A stretch of DNA of 64,000 nucleotides from Photobacterium angustum (GTDB lineage: Bacteria > Pseudomonadota > Gammaproteobacteria > Enterobacterales > Vibrionaceae), in contig NZ_PYOM01000025.1 of assembly GCF_003026365.1 (NCBI RefSeq), forward strand, positions 1-64,000. Direction: 5' to 3'. The notes under the pieces were generated by a model. The model saw nothing but the letters and a program-made list of their open reading frames with translations, was not told the DNA's origin and did no database searches. The position numbers and the translations under genes are program-made. Below, in pieces: positions 1-8,772 of this stretch; position 1 is the stretch's first letter; every line of letters starts with the position of its first letter.

Positions 1-254
1 TTCGACCGGCTCAATGAATACTGTTAAAATACCGCTAACTAGAAGCTAGTTAGGATATTTGAATTGACTGTGCCGATATTTCTATCGTTTTGGTCACTAG
101 TATCATTGATAAATCTTTCGACTTAACTTTTCAACGAGTGCCCACACAGATTGCATGGTCAAATTGTTAAAGAACAATACTGATTTCGTCGCTAGCCAGT
201 GGCTCGCTCCGTGTCAGTGAGGTCGCATTATAGAGAGTTCGATCACATTAGCAA
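1..254 (-). promoter_or_regulatory. rRNA operon promoter (P2) and 16S leader with boxA, reading leftward
   Basis: Read on the minus strand, this is the promoter and untranslated leader of a ribosomal RNA operon whose 16S gene lies just left of the window. The -10 is TATAAT (227-232), with a -35 TTGCTA (249-254) at 16-bp spacing. A boxA-like antitermination element, TTCTTTAACAAT, lies at about 163-175. It is followed by the CAATCTGTGTGGGCACTCG block that is conserved in gammaproteobacterial rRNA leaders. The 16S gene itself is not visible; its presence is inferred from the leader. Confidence 0.8.
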
Positions 255-388
255 GGGCTAAGTTGAAATAATTCTGACATATTTAACCACTCGAACAAAT
301 AACGATCAGAGTGCTACTGATTGACTACAATTCACACGTCTATTTCGTTACTCTTGGTTAAAAATCCGTCCCCGATATAGGTATTACT
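255..388. other. Intergenic space between the rrn promoter and yrdA
   Basis: AT-rich sequence between divergent transcription units. It should hold rrn upstream (UP element, P1) signals on the minus strand and the yrdA promoter on the plus strand. I could not pick either with confidence. Confidence 0.4.
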
Positions 389-928
389 ATGACTTCCTCA
401 TTACGCAGCTATAAAAATATTCATCCAACACTGGGAAATAATGTCTATGTTGATCCATCTTGTGTTTTAGTGGGGGATATTCGCTGTGATGATGACAGCA
501 GTATTTGGCCTTTAGTTGCTGCCCGTGGCGATGTTAATTACATCACTATAGGTAAGCGTACTAATATCCAAGATGGGACAGTGCTTCATGTCAGCCGTAT
601 AAGTGAAGATAATCCTAATGGGTTTCCTCTTATTATTGGTGATGATGTGACAGTGGGACATAAAGCCATGTTACATGGTTGCCAAATCGGTCATCGTGTT
701 TTAGTGGGGATGGGCGCGATTATTTTAGATGGGGCTATTATTGAAGATGATGTCATCATTGGTGCAGGAAGTTTAGTTCCACCGAATAAACGTTTAGTTT
801 CGGGCTTTTTATATGTTGGTAGCCCTGTTAAACAAACACGCTCATTAACGGAAAAAGAAAAAGCATTCTTACCTCGCTCTGCCAATAATTATGTCATTTT
901 AAAGAATGAATATCTCTGCGACCTATAA
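389..928 (+). CDS. yrdA: Gamma-class carbonic anhydrase family protein (YrdA-like)
   Basis: A 179-residue left-handed beta-helix (hexapeptide repeat) protein of the gamma carbonic anhydrase family, soluble and probably a metal-bound trimer. The repeats run from about residue 15 to 140. Family hallmarks include the WPLVAARGD segment and histidines in the VLHVS, VGHKAMLHGC and following turns that would bind metal. Length matches E. coli YrdA. Family members often show weak or no carbonic anhydrase activity, so the substrate is uncertain. The gene stands alone between an rrn operon and the convergent DUF1488-aroE group, which is the usual neighbourhood of yrdA. Confidence 0.88.
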   Translation: MTSSLRSYKNIHPTLGNNVYVDPSCVLVGDIRCDDDSSIWPLVAARGDVNYITIGKRTNIQDGTVLHVSRISEDNPNGFPLIIGDDVTVGHKAMLHGCQIGHRVLVGMGAIILDGAIIEDDVIIGAGSLVPPNKRLVSGFLYVGSPVKQTRSLTEKEKAFLPRSANNYVILKNEYLCDL

Positions 929-939
929 ATAGAGATAAC

Positions 940-976
940 AAGGTAAGCCTCATCTTATGATAGGGCTTACTTTATT
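940..976. terminator. Intrinsic terminator between yrdA and the DUF1488 gene
   Basis: GTAAGCC (943-949) pairs with GGCTTAC (964-970) and is followed by a T-rich run on the plus strand. It lies just after yrdA, and the convergent DUF1488 gene ends at 985. The A-rich side is weaker on the minus strand. Confidence 0.6.
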
Positions 977-984
977 ATGTACTG

Positions 985-1248
985 TTACTCGATAACGATA
1001 TCACCGTCATCATCAAATGATTCATCTTCAATCATCACTTCAGCCAACTCTTCAAGATCAAAACGCATTGAAGAAAATTCAGCGAGGATATCAGCTTCGT
1101 TATTTAAGGCTTTACCGCTGTGCTGTTGTAGCCAGTTTAAGGTAACCCAACAGATGATCAGTGCACCGCCTTGCTGAGCTGGGAAGTTAACGGCTTGTCG
1201 AACAGCATCCCATGATTGAATATCTGAAAATAGAATATCTTGGTTCAT
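985..1248 (-). CDS. DUF1488 family protein (YrdB-like)
   Basis: A small acidic 87-residue protein of the DUF1488 (YrdB) family, whose function is not known. It has a short aromatic N-terminal segment, a tryptophan-containing middle part (CWVTLNWLQQ) and a very acidic tail (EDESFDDDGDIVIE). It begins 5 bp after the aroE stop codon, so the two are almost certainly co-transcribed, as aroE-yrdB are in E. coli. The linkage is positional only and does not prove a role in shikimate metabolism. Confidence 0.8.
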   Translation of the reverse strand: MNQDILFSDIQSWDAVRQAVNFPAQQGGALIICWVTLNWLQQHSGKALNNEADILAEFSSMRFDLEELAEVMIEDESFDDDGDIVIE

Positions 1249-1253
1249 TACTT

Positions 1254-2075
1254 TTACTCTTGTAAAGTTCGGCGCAATTCACGTTGTACTTGTTTAGCTC
1301 CCGGACGAAGCCCGCGCCATAACATAAAGCTTTCTGCCGCTTGTCCAACAAGCATTCCTAACCCATCTAACACTTTTACTGCGCCATGCTCTTTCGCCCA
1401 ACCATTAAAAGAGGTTATTGCTGAGCCATACACCATGTCATAGCACGTGGTATTCTCACCAATCACCGTTGGAGATATCGCTGGCACATCCCCAGATAGG
1501 CTGGCTGACGTTGAATTGATGATCACATCAAAGGTTTGGCTTTCGAGTTCGGCTTGCTTTAGTGCAACAACATTACCATAAGAAGAAAATAGCTCTGCCA
1601 GTTGTTGTGCTTTGCTTACTGTACGGTTGGCTATAACCAATTGTTTAGGTTGCTGTGCTAATAATGGCAAAATCACACCACGAGCAGCACCACCGGCGCC
1701 TAACAATAAGATACGTTGATCTTTTAATTCGACCTGTTGATTTATCAGATCTTGAACAAGGCCTTCACCATCAGTGTTATCACCTAATACACCACCGTCA
1801 TCCAATTTCTTAAGTGTATTTACGGCACCAGCCAAACGAGCACGTTCAGTTAGCTTGGTCGCATATTGATAAGCTTGCTCTTTAAATGGCACCGTAATGT
1901 TACAACCTTTACCACCATCATTAAAAAACGTGTCTGCCGCTTGCACAAAACCATCAATGGCAACAAGTTGACTGGTATATGTCATCTGTTGACTCGTTTG
2001 ACGAGCAAATAAGGTATGAATGAACGGAGATTTACTTTGTCCGATCGGGTTACCAAATACGACGTACTTATCCAT
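1254..2075 (-). CDS. aroE: Shikimate 5-dehydrogenase AroE
   Basis: NADP-dependent enzyme of the shikimate pathway that reduces 3-dehydroshikimate to shikimate in the cytoplasm, on the way to chorismate and the aromatic amino acids. The 273-residue length is normal. The substrate-binding N-terminal domain shows FGNPIGQSKSP and the catalytic lysine in NITVPFKE. NTDGEG carries the conserved aspartate. The Rossmann domain follows with the glycine-rich LLGAGGAARG motif near residue 127. It lies between hemF upstream and the DUF1488 gene downstream on the same strand, probably in one operon with tsaC. Confidence 0.97.
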   Translation of the reverse strand: MDKYVVFGNPIGQSKSPFIHTLFARQTSQQMTYTSQLVAIDGFVQAADTFFNDGGKGCNITVPFKEQAYQYATKLTERARLAGAVNTLKKLDDGGVLGDNTDGEGLVQDLINQQVELKDQRILLLGAGGAARGVILPLLAQQPKQLVIANRTVSKAQQLAELFSSYGNVVALKQAELESQTFDVIINSTSASLSGDVPAISPTVIGENTTCYDMVYGSAITSFNGWAKEHGAVKVLDGLGMLVGQAAESFMLWRGLRPGAKQVQRELRRTLQE

Positions 2076-2138
2076 ATACGAATTCTCTCTTTATATTAAG
2101 AAGGCTCTATCACTCCGTGATCTGAGCTCAATAATTGA

Positions 2139-3047
2139 TTACCACTCTCGTGGCTTTAAATAATCTTGATATAGTCGCGCTTCTGCTGAATTAGGCTCTG
2201 GTTCATAGCAGTATTCCCAACGCGCTAATGGTGGCATCGACATTAAAATTGATTCCGTTCTTCCGCCACTCTGTAAGCCAAACAATGTGCCACGATCATA
2301 TACCAAATTAAATTCGACATAGCGTCCACGACGGTATAACTGAAACTCCCGTTCACGTTCACCATAGGGTAGATAATAACGCTGTTGTACTATAGGCATG
2401 TAGGCATTGATAAAACCATTACCGACCGCTTGCATATAAGCAAAGCTCTTATCAAATCCCCATTGATTGAGATCATCAAAGAATAAACCACCCACACCGC
2501 GGGTTTCATTACGATGCGGTAAGAAGAAATATTTATCACACCATGCTTTGTGTTCTTGATAAACATCATCACCAAACGGCGCACACAACTGTTTAGCTGT
2601 ATCATGCCAGTGTTGGCAATCTTCTTCGAAAGGATAGAAAGGGGTAAGATCAAAGCCACCACCAAACCACCAAACCGGAGCTTCACCGTCTTTTTCTGCG
2701 ATGAAGAAGCGAACATTGGCATGAGAAGTTGGCACATAGGGGTTGCGAGGGTGAATAACCAATGACACGCCCATCGCTTCAAAACGACGACCTGCTAATT
2801 CTGGGCGATGTGCTGTTGCAGAAGCTGGCATTTCAGCACCATAAACATGAGAAAAATTCACACCTGCTTGCTCGAAGATTTCGCCATCACGTAATACACG
2901 ACTACGACCACCGCCACCTTCTTCACGCTGCCATTGGTCTTGTTCAAACGCGACGGTTGTTTCTTGTTGTTCTAATGCTTGGCAAATACGATCTTGTAAA
3001 TCCAACAAAAAGGCTTTAACTGCACTTTTATCTACTTGGCTATCCAT
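2139..3047 (-). CDS. hemF: Oxygen-dependent coproporphyrinogen-III oxidase HemF
   Basis: Cytoplasmic heme-biosynthesis enzyme that uses O2 to decarboxylate two propionate side chains of coproporphyrinogen III, giving protoporphyrinogen IX. At 302 residues it is full length. Recognisable segments are GGGGRSRVLRDG near residue 44, the HPRNPYVPTSHANVRFF signature near 100, WWFGGGFDLTPFYP and the C-terminal FNLVYDRGTLFGLQSGGR region. It follows tsaC with a 12-bp gap and precedes aroE, an arrangement found in vibrios. A short reading frame inside it on the same strand is a shadow. Confidence 0.97.
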   Translation of the reverse strand: MDSQVDKSAVKAFLLDLQDRICQALEQQETTVAFEQDQWQREEGGGGRSRVLRDGEIFEQAGVNFSHVYGAEMPASATAHRPELAGRRFEAMGVSLVIHPRNPYVPTSHANVRFFIAEKDGEAPVWWFGGGFDLTPFYPFEEDCQHWHDTAKQLCAPFGDDVYQEHKAWCDKYFFLPHRNETRGVGGLFFDDLNQWGFDKSFAYMQAVGNGFINAYMPIVQQRYYLPYGEREREFQLYRRGRYVEFNLVYDRGTLFGLQSGGRTESILMSMPPLARWEYCYEPEPNSAEARLYQDYLKPREW

Positions 3048-3059
3048 ACTATTTACCCC

Positions 3060-3617
3060 TTACCCTTGACGGAAGATATTGCCATTAAGCGCATCACGTA
3101 TCTCGGAAGGGTTGGAACGTCCACCTGTTTCTCCTTGCAGGATTGCAGCTAAACAATGTCCTAACTGTTGTTCAACTTCTTGCGCTGTTCGGCCAGGCTC
3201 TTGACCTGTTAAATTTGCGCTGGTTGAGGTGATAGGCTTACCAAATTCCAAGCATAAGCGTTGCACAAGTGGGTGATCACTCACACGTACCGCGATCGTG
3301 GTAAATTGCCCCGTTAAAAACGAGGGTACATTAGGCTTAGTCGGCATTACCCAAGTTACAGGCCCTGGCCATGTTGCCATCACGGTTTGTTTCTGTTGTT
3401 CGGTCAACAGGCTTTCATCAATATATGACAGCAGCTGTTCGTAATTCGCAGCGATCAAAATTAAGCCCTTTTCAACTGGGCGCTGTTTGATCGCTAATAG
3501 TTTTTCAACCGCTTCTTGATTATCCGGATCACAACCAACACCAAACACCGCTTCGGTTGGGTACCCGATCACTTCACCTTGCTTTAAGGCCGCGACAACT
3601 TGAGCAAAATTCTCCAC
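3060..3617 (-). CDS. tsaC: Threonylcarbamoyl-AMP synthase TsaC
   Basis: Makes threonylcarbamoyl-AMP from threonine, bicarbonate and ATP, the first step of the t6A37 modification of ANN-decoding tRNAs. The 185-residue YrdC/Sua5-like single domain is the short bacterial form. Visible motifs are YPTEAVFGVGCDP, KQRPVEKGLI and TSTSANLTGQEPGRT. The start is GTG at 3615-3617, preceded by GAGG at a good distance, and the sequence from residue 2 matches the family. It leads the tsaC-hemF-aroE group and is divergent from purE. Confidence 0.95.
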   Translation of the reverse strand: MENFAQVVAALKQGEVIGYPTEAVFGVGCDPDNQEAVEKLLAIKQRPVEKGLILIAANYEQLLSYIDESLLTEQQKQTVMATWPGPVTWVMPTKPNVPSFLTGQFTTIAVRVSDHPLVQRLCLEFGKPITSTSANLTGQEPGRTAQEVEQQLGHCLAAILQGETGGRSNPSEIRDALNGNIFRQG

Positions 3618-3811
3618 AGTATCCTCATTATTTGTTCAGCAAATATTGTTGTTTTACTTTCTCAATTTCATTCTACCTACTCCTTAGTCACAACTCCATG
3701 CTAGGTTATAAGACAGTCAATATTCATGACGCAAACGTTTTCCTTTGAGCTAAATCACCGTATAATGCAGCCATCAACACGATGTTAAGTTATGACCTGA
3801 AGGAGAATGAG
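3618..3811 (+). promoter_or_regulatory. purE promoter with a PurR-type operator
   Basis: A PurR box-like palindrome, ACGCAAACGTTTTCCT (3729-3744), matches the consensus ACGCAAACGTTTGCGT at 14 of 16 positions. A perfect -10, TATAAT, lies at 3761-3766, so the operator covers the expected -35 position. This arrangement would let PurR with hypoxanthine or guanine block polymerase. The match and spacing are seen directly; PurR control is inferred from the known gammaproteobacterial purine regulon. The purE ribosome site AAGGAG is at 3800-3805. Confidence 0.75.
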
Positions 3812-4300
3812 ATGAAAGTTGGAATTATCATGGGTTCAAAATCTGATTGGCCAACCATGCAACATGCGGCTGAGATGCTTGATCGTTTCAATGTTCCTTA
3901 TGAGACAAAGGTCGTTTCGGCTCACCGCACGCCACATTTATTAGCCGAATACGCTGAAAGTGCACAAGAGCGTGGCATTAAAGTGATCATAGCAGGTGCT
4001 GGCGGTGCAGCTCACTTACCGGGGATGACAGCGGCTTTCACTAGCGTGCCTGTATTAGGCGTACCAGTGCAATCACGTGCACTAAAAGGAATGGATTCAT
4101 TGCTTTCTATCGTTCAAATGCCCAAAGGTATTGCTGTTGGTACCTTAGCAATTGGTGATGCAGGGGCTGCCAATGCAGGTCTCTTAGCCGCACAAATTAT
4201 CGGCACTCAAGATGAGCAAGTACTGGCCGCTATTGATGCTTTCCGCAAAGAGCAAACAGAAACGGTATTAAGCAACCCAAATCCAGCAGAGGATGCATAA
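3812..4300 (+). CDS. purE: N5-carboxyaminoimidazole ribonucleotide mutase PurE
   Basis: Class I PurE converts N5-CAIR to CAIR in de novo purine synthesis and acts directly after PurK. The 162-residue protein shows GSKSDWPTM near the start, the SAHRTP motif carrying the catalytic histidine, and GAGGAAHLPGM. The start chosen is ATG 3812, 7 bp after AAGGAG; an upstream in-frame ATG at 3782 would add ten non-conserved residues. The stop codon overlaps the purK start by one base (TAATG), which indicates translational coupling. Transcription is probably under PurR. Confidence 0.96.
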   Translation: MKVGIIMGSKSDWPTMQHAAEMLDRFNVPYETKVVSAHRTPHLLAEYAESAQERGIKVIIAGAGGAAHLPGMTAAFTSVPVLGVPVQSRALKGMDSLLSIVQMPKGIAVGTLAIGDAGAANAGLLAAQIIGTQDEQVLAAIDAFRKEQTETVLSNPNPAEDA

Positions 4301-5418
4301 TGAATAATGTGCTAGTCCTTGGGGCTGGCCAACTTGCCCGTATGATGGCACTGGCTGGCGCTCCTCTTAACATCAATGTGATCGCTTATGATGTAGAGAG
4401 TGATAAAGTGGTTCATCCTCTTACCCAACAAGCAATATCGAACTCGCTCGTTGAAGCGATTAATGACGTTGATGCGATCACTGCCGAGTTTGAACATATT
4501 CCTCACAATATTTTAGATATTTGTGCTGCCAGCAAGAAGTTCTTCCCAACGCCAGAAGCAATCAAAGCCGGTGGCGATCGTCGTCTAGAAAAAGCGTTAT
4601 TGGATAATGCTGGCGTGTGTAATGCTAAATACCATGAAATCACTGAACGTTCAGATCTTCTTACTGCAATTGAAAAAATCGGATTACCGCTGGTGTTAAA
4701 AAGTGCATTAGGTGGCTACGACGGTAAAGGGCAGTGGCGCTTAAAAGAAAGCGCACAGATTGATGATATTTGGCCTGAAATGGCACAATGTATTGCTGAT
4801 TCTCCTAATCAGGCCATTGTTGCTGAGCAATTTATTCCTTTTCAACGCGAAGTATCATTGATTGGTGCCCGTAATCGCAGTGGTGATATTCAGGTATTTA
4901 ACTTAACTGAGAATGTCCATACTGATGGCGTACTGAGTTTATCAACTGCGATTGTGGGTGATTCACCACTGCAAGCGCAAGCTGATAATATGTTCCGTGC
5001 CGTCGCTAATAGCCTTGATTATGTCGGCGTGTTAGGTATCGAGTTTTTCGATCTCGATGGAGAACTATTGGTAAACGAAATCGCACCACGGGTTCATAAC
5101 TCAGGCCACTGGACGCAGCAAGGTGCAGAAACATGTCAGTTTGAAAACCACTTACGCGCAGTATGTGATTTTCCACTTGGTAGTACTCAAATTACTCGTC
5201 CAAGTGCGATGATCAATATCTTAGGTTTAGATAGCGTTCCTGATGCGATTTATGCCCAAGAAGGTTGCCATGTACACTGGTACGGTAAAGAAAAACGAGC
5301 GGGACGTAAAATGGGGCACATCAACGTGTGTGCGGATACACCAGAGCAATTGCAGTATCGTTTGATCATGTTATCAAGCTTACTGGATAAAAACGATTTC
5401 CCCGCACTGCCTCGTTAA
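4300..5418 (+). CDS. purK: N5-carboxyaminoimidazole ribonucleotide synthase PurK
   Basis: ATP-grasp enzyme that makes N5-CAIR from AIR, ATP and bicarbonate, supplying PurE. The 372 residues comprise an N-terminal preATP-grasp fold (VLGAGQLARM), the central ATP-grasp segment with GGYDGKGQW, and the Mg/ATP-binding NEIAPRVHNSGHWT motif near residue 265. Length is close to the usual 355. It is the second gene of purEK and is followed by a strong terminator. Confidence 0.96.
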   Translation: MNNVLVLGAGQLARMMALAGAPLNINVIAYDVESDKVVHPLTQQAISNSLVEAINDVDAITAEFEHIPHNILDICAASKKFFPTPEAIKAGGDRRLEKALLDNAGVCNAKYHEITERSDLLTAIEKIGLPLVLKSALGGYDGKGQWRLKESAQIDDIWPEMAQCIADSPNQAIVAEQFIPFQREVSLIGARNRSGDIQVFNLTENVHTDGVLSLSTAIVGDSPLQAQADNMFRAVANSLDYVGVLGIEFFDLDGELLVNEIAPRVHNSGHWTQQGAETCQFENHLRAVCDFPLGSTQITRPSAMINILGLDSVPDAIYAQEGCHVHWYGKEKRAGRKMGHINVCADTPEQLQYRLIMLSSLLDKNDFPALPR

Positions 5419-5433
5419 TATTTACTCCAATTT

Positions 5434-5464
5434 AAAAAGCCTGCGTCTGAGCAGGCTTTTTTTA
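5434..5464. terminator. Bidirectional intrinsic terminator between purK and yrdD
   Basis: The hairpin AAAAGCCTGC / GCAGGCTTTT around the loop GTCTGA (5434-5460) has a T run on the plus strand and an A run on the other side. It can stop transcription from both convergent genes. Confidence 0.88.
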
Positions 5465-6037
5465 TGCTGTTTTATCAGCGCTATCAAGATCTTGATAAGC
5501 ATGGCATTTTCTATCTGCACATTGCAGTTTCACACCACTGGCTAATTTTTTTTCAATTAACAAACCAAAACCACATTGTTGGCACGTGCCGACAATTGGT
5601 TTGTTATTCACAGCAAAGCGACAGCTTGGATACTGATCACAGGCATAAAACACTTTGCCGTAACGGGATTTACGCTCAGTTAGATGGCCTTTATGACATT
5701 CAGGACATCCAACATCGGTATTCTCTGCTTTCTTTTCCGTTGAGGCTAAATAGTGACAAGCAGGGTATGCTGAACATCCAATGAACATCCCATAACGACC
5801 TTGGCGAAGTACCAATGGGCTCTCACATTCAGGACAAGGCATATCTAGCTCTTTCACTACATGTCCATCGTTGTGGTTTAGTGGCTGAATATAGTCACAG
5901 CTCGGATAGTGATCACAACCAAGAAAAGGACCACGCTTACCAAATCGCATCACTAATTCGCCACCACATTGTGGGCACGGTGTATGTGATAACGCCTGCT
6001 CATGGGCAGAGAACAATGGTGGATTATTGGTTGTCAT
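5462..6037 (-). CDS. yrdD: Topoisomerase-type C4 zinc-ribbon protein (YrdD-like)
   Basis: A 191-residue protein made almost only of zinc ribbons of the kind found at the C-terminus of topoisomerase I. Four cysteine modules are visible, starting at CPQCGG (about residue 21), CPECES (about 68), CPECHK (about 110) and CQQCGF (about 155). Each has a second Cys pair of the form C-x5/6-C near YPSC or RKC. No topoisomerase catalytic domain is present. Nucleic-acid binding is inferred. It sits in the conserved yrdD-smg-dprA neighbourhood of gammaproteobacteria. Confidence 0.85.
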   Translation of the reverse strand: MTTNNPPLFSAHEQALSHTPCPQCGGELVMRFGKRGPFLGCDHYPSCDYIQPLNHNDGHVVKELDMPCPECESPLVLRQGRYGMFIGCSAYPACHYLASTEKKAENTDVGCPECHKGHLTERKSRYGKVFYACDQYPSCRFAVNNKPIVGTCQQCGFGLLIEKKLASGVKLQCADRKCHAYQDLDSADKTA

Positions 6038-6129
6038 TACTGCTCGCTTAAAAAGGAATATCGCGTTTTACACGCTATCGCGACAAATAGCATAGGTACA
6101 ATAACGGGCCACTTTAAGGCCCGCTAATT

Positions 6130-6603
6130 TTAATGCACTGCACCGTCTTCCGCACCGTATAGCAACTCTTCCATCTGGCTATACGCTGTTTCATTACCGG
6201 GGGCATTAAAGAGCACCATTAAGATAATCCACTTCAAATCATCTAATGAAAATTCATTGGTATCGAGCTCCATGATCCGATCTATCACCATTTCACGGGT
6301 ATCGGCATTTAGCACATGGATTTGCTCAAGATACATCAAGAAACCGCGACAAGTGACATCCATACGGATCATCTCTTGCTCGGTATATACACGCATTGAT
6401 GTTGCTGCGCAGTTATTTACATAAGGAGTATGTTCAGTTTCTTGTAATGCTGCGAGTTGTTCCAACCAATTAAGCGCTTTATAAATATCATCTTGATGGA
6501 ACCCAGCACGAATTAACTCTTCGGAAAGTTCATCTTGATCAAACATCAACTCAGCATCACTTTGGATGTAAGTTTCAAACAGGTACATAAGAATGTCCAT
6601 CAT
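6130..6603 (-). CDS. smg: DUF494 family protein Smg
   Basis: A 157-residue protein of the Smg/DUF494 family, cytoplasmic and of unclear function, long known as the gene next to dprA. The N-terminus (MMDILMYLFETYIQ) and length match E. coli Smg. The sequence is predicted to be mostly helical and acidic. Its start lies 3 bp after the dprA stop codon, so the two are translated from one message. A link to DNA uptake is suggested only by position. Confidence 0.92.
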   Translation of the reverse strand: MMDILMYLFETYIQSDAELMFDQDELSEELIRAGFHQDDIYKALNWLEQLAALQETEHTPYVNNCAATSMRVYTEQEMIRMDVTCRGFLMYLEQIHVLNADTREMVIDRIMELDTNEFSLDDLKWIILMVLFNAPGNETAYSQMEELLYGAEDGAVH

Positions 6604-6605
6604 GA

Positions 6606-7703
6606 CTAGCTCCTCCTCGTTCTGACATAACCACCAGGTACTGCAATGACCAAGCCCAGTAATTCCAACTCTAAAAGTTGGATTAATACTTCATGGACAG
6701 GCTGTTCACAGCGTTCAGCAACTACATCTACGGGTGTTGCTTCGGTGCCTACGTTAGCCAACAGAGCTGGAAATGGCAATTCTTCATTTTCAGGTTGTGG
6801 CAAAGGCAAGCCTATTTGGTTATTTATTGCGCACTCAGTTAAGGTTCCGACTTCATTGAAGATATCTGCGGGGCTTTCTACCAGTTTAGCACCAGATTTT
6901 ATCAATGCGTTACAGCCTCGACTTTGCGCATTATAGATAGAGCCTGGAAGGGCGAACACTTCTCTTCCTTGCTCTAACGCATAACGTGCAGTGATGAGTG
7001 AACCGCTTTTTTCTGCCGCTTCAACTACTAATACGCCTGTCGACAAACCACTGATCACTCGATTGCGACGCGGAAAATTTTGTGGACGCGGTTTTTCATC
7101 AGGCCAAAACTCAGAAACCAATGCGCCTTGCTCTACAATTTCATTAGCTAACTGACGATGGCGAGCTGGGTAAACCTGATCTAAACCAGAGCCTAATACC
7201 GCAACGGTAGCACCGCCGGACTTCAACGCCCCTAAATGGGCTTGTCCATCAATTCCTAAAGCAAGTCCACTGGTGACCACATACTCCGCTTGCCCTAGTG
7301 CATAACCGAAATTAAATGCCGCCTCTCGACCATCAATGGAAGCGGCGCGACTACCAATAATCGCCACTTGTGGTTGGGCTAAATAAGCTACCTCACCGCG
7401 GACAAATAACAGTGGTGGTGGAGATGATATTTGTTTAAGTAAATAAGGGTAGGTAGGAGAATCTAGAGTCAAAATATGTTGATCAGGATGTTGCTGCCAA
7501 CGCAACGCTTGATCGATACGTTGTTGATTGGGTGAAGTAATTGCAGTGGCTTGTTGGTGAGTTAAACCCAGCTGACACAATTGTTCAAATGAAGAGCTAA
7601 CACATTGTTGTGCCGAAATATGACGTAAAAGTTTATTGATGCGATGACCACCTAAATTCGGGGTCATCGCTAATACTAACCATGGGTAGAGTGATTCACT
7701 CAT
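6606..7703 (-). CDS. dprA: DNA-processing protein DprA
   Basis: Binds incoming single-stranded DNA during natural transformation and loads RecA on it. The 365-residue protein has an N-terminal helical domain, the Rossmann-like DprA core with IIGSRAASIDGREA, SGLALGIDGQAHLGAL and VLGSGLDQVYPARH, and a C-terminal winged-helix-like domain (about residues 300-365). ATG 7703 is preferred: it starts at MSESLYPWL and leaves a 7-bp gap after the LysM gene, whereas the longer frame from 7739 overlaps that gene. Together with comM at 19506 it suggests the competence machinery is retained. Confidence 0.94.
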   Translation of the reverse strand: MSESLYPWLVLAMTPNLGGHRINKLLRHISAQQCVSSSFEQLCQLGLTHQQATAITSPNQQRIDQALRWQQHPDQHILTLDSPTYPYLLKQISSPPPLLFVRGEVAYLAQPQVAIIGSRAASIDGREAAFNFGYALGQAEYVVTSGLALGIDGQAHLGALKSGGATVAVLGSGLDQVYPARHRQLANEIVEQGALVSEFWPDEKPRPQNFPRRNRVISGLSTGVLVVEAAEKSGSLITARYALEQGREVFALPGSIYNAQSRGCNALIKSGAKLVESPADIFNEVGTLTECAINNQIGLPLPQPENEELPFPALLANVGTEATPVDVVAERCEQPVHEVLIQLLELELLGLVIAVPGGYVRTRRS

Positions 7704-7710
7704 TGAGATC

Positions 7711-8772
7711 TTAACGCGTTGGTGGAACAGCAATAACACCCGGCTTGAATGGTTCTAAACTTTGCATCACCACAGCTAAACTAAAGTACTCATAAGGACG
7801 AAGCACCATTAATTTACCCACAGAGACATCCCCCAATTGGGTAGAGCCAGCTAATGGATTATCTTTGTAATGGTAACTGCCTTTTTTACCTTGCACTTTC
7901 GCGCCTTGTTTATATAAATCAAATACAAAGCCTGATTCCACACCATCTAAATGCCCACGATCTAATACTACAACATCAAAGCTAGAAATGTAGCTACGCC
8001 CTTCAAGTTGCCCGATCACATTTGCTGTCATCGACTCTGGCGGTGTTGAGGGTGAAAACGATAAGTTAGGCTCACCGCTCACTAATAATGGTAATAAAAT
8101 ATCGTTTTGACTGATCTCCTGACGGTAAGTATCAACCCGTAATTGACTGGTTTTATCATCGGCTGCAGTGACGGTTAAATCAGCAATTTCCTTTAATGTC
8201 ATGACCTTTGCATCAACTTCCGGTTTTGTATCCGTTACTGAATCATTACGTGTAAACGTTTCTTCAATACGGTAAACACGCCATTGTGTTGTCGGTGCTA
8301 AAGGCTGATCTGCCCATACAATATCACCGACAGACAAGTAACCACGTTCATCGCTTGCGCCTAACACTTGCGGTTGTGTTTTGGCTGATTCTTGACTGAT
8401 TAATTTATTTTCAGCCACGTACTCCAACATTAAGTATCCCGGTAGTGTCGTAATAGGATCACGAATAACTCGCGCTTTTGGCGAAAGTTTTACATGCTTT
8501 TTCAAACTCAGTTTTGGCTGCCCATTAACCCAGATAAGATGGAGGCGATCACCTGGGTAAATAAGGTGAGGGTTTTTAATGTAGCTATTCTTTTCCCACA
8601 ATTGTGGCCATGACCATGGATTTTCGAGAAACACGCCAGAAATATCCCATAACGTATCACCTTTCTTAACGATGTAGACTTCTGGTATATCTTTTTTAAG
8701 TAATGGAGATGGCGCAGCAAACAGAGAGGGGATAAAAAGCATAAAGCTAAGAATAATGCCCAATTGCTTCAT
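7711..8772 (-). CDS. Secreted LysM-domain protein
   Basis: A 353-residue protein with a Sec signal peptide (about residues 1-19, ending LFAAPS) and one LysM domain at about residues 30-80 (VKKGDTLWDIS, followed by YPGDRLHLIW). The domain should bind peptidoglycan in the periplasm. The remaining 270 residues have no motif that I recognise. Relatives stand upstream of dprA in Vibrionaceae, and it probably heads the LysM-dprA-smg-yrdD transcript. A catalytic role is not evident. Confidence 0.85.
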   Translation of the reverse strand: MKQLGIILSFMLFIPSLFAAPSPLLKKDIPEVYIVKKGDTLWDISGVFLENPWSWPQLWEKNSYIKNPHLIYPGDRLHLIWVNGQPKLSLKKHVKLSPKARVIRDPITTLPGYLMLEYVAENKLISQESAKTQPQVLGASDERGYLSVGDIVWADQPLAPTTQWRVYRIEETFTRNDSVTDTKPEVDAKVMTLKEIADLTVTAADDKTSQLRVDTYRQEISQNDILLPLLVSGEPNLSFSPSTPPESMTANVIGQLEGRSYISSFDVVVLDRGHLDGVESGFVFDLYKQGAKVQGKKGSYHYKDNPLAGSTQLGDVSVGKLMVLRPYEYFSLAVVMQSLEPFKPGVIAVPPTR

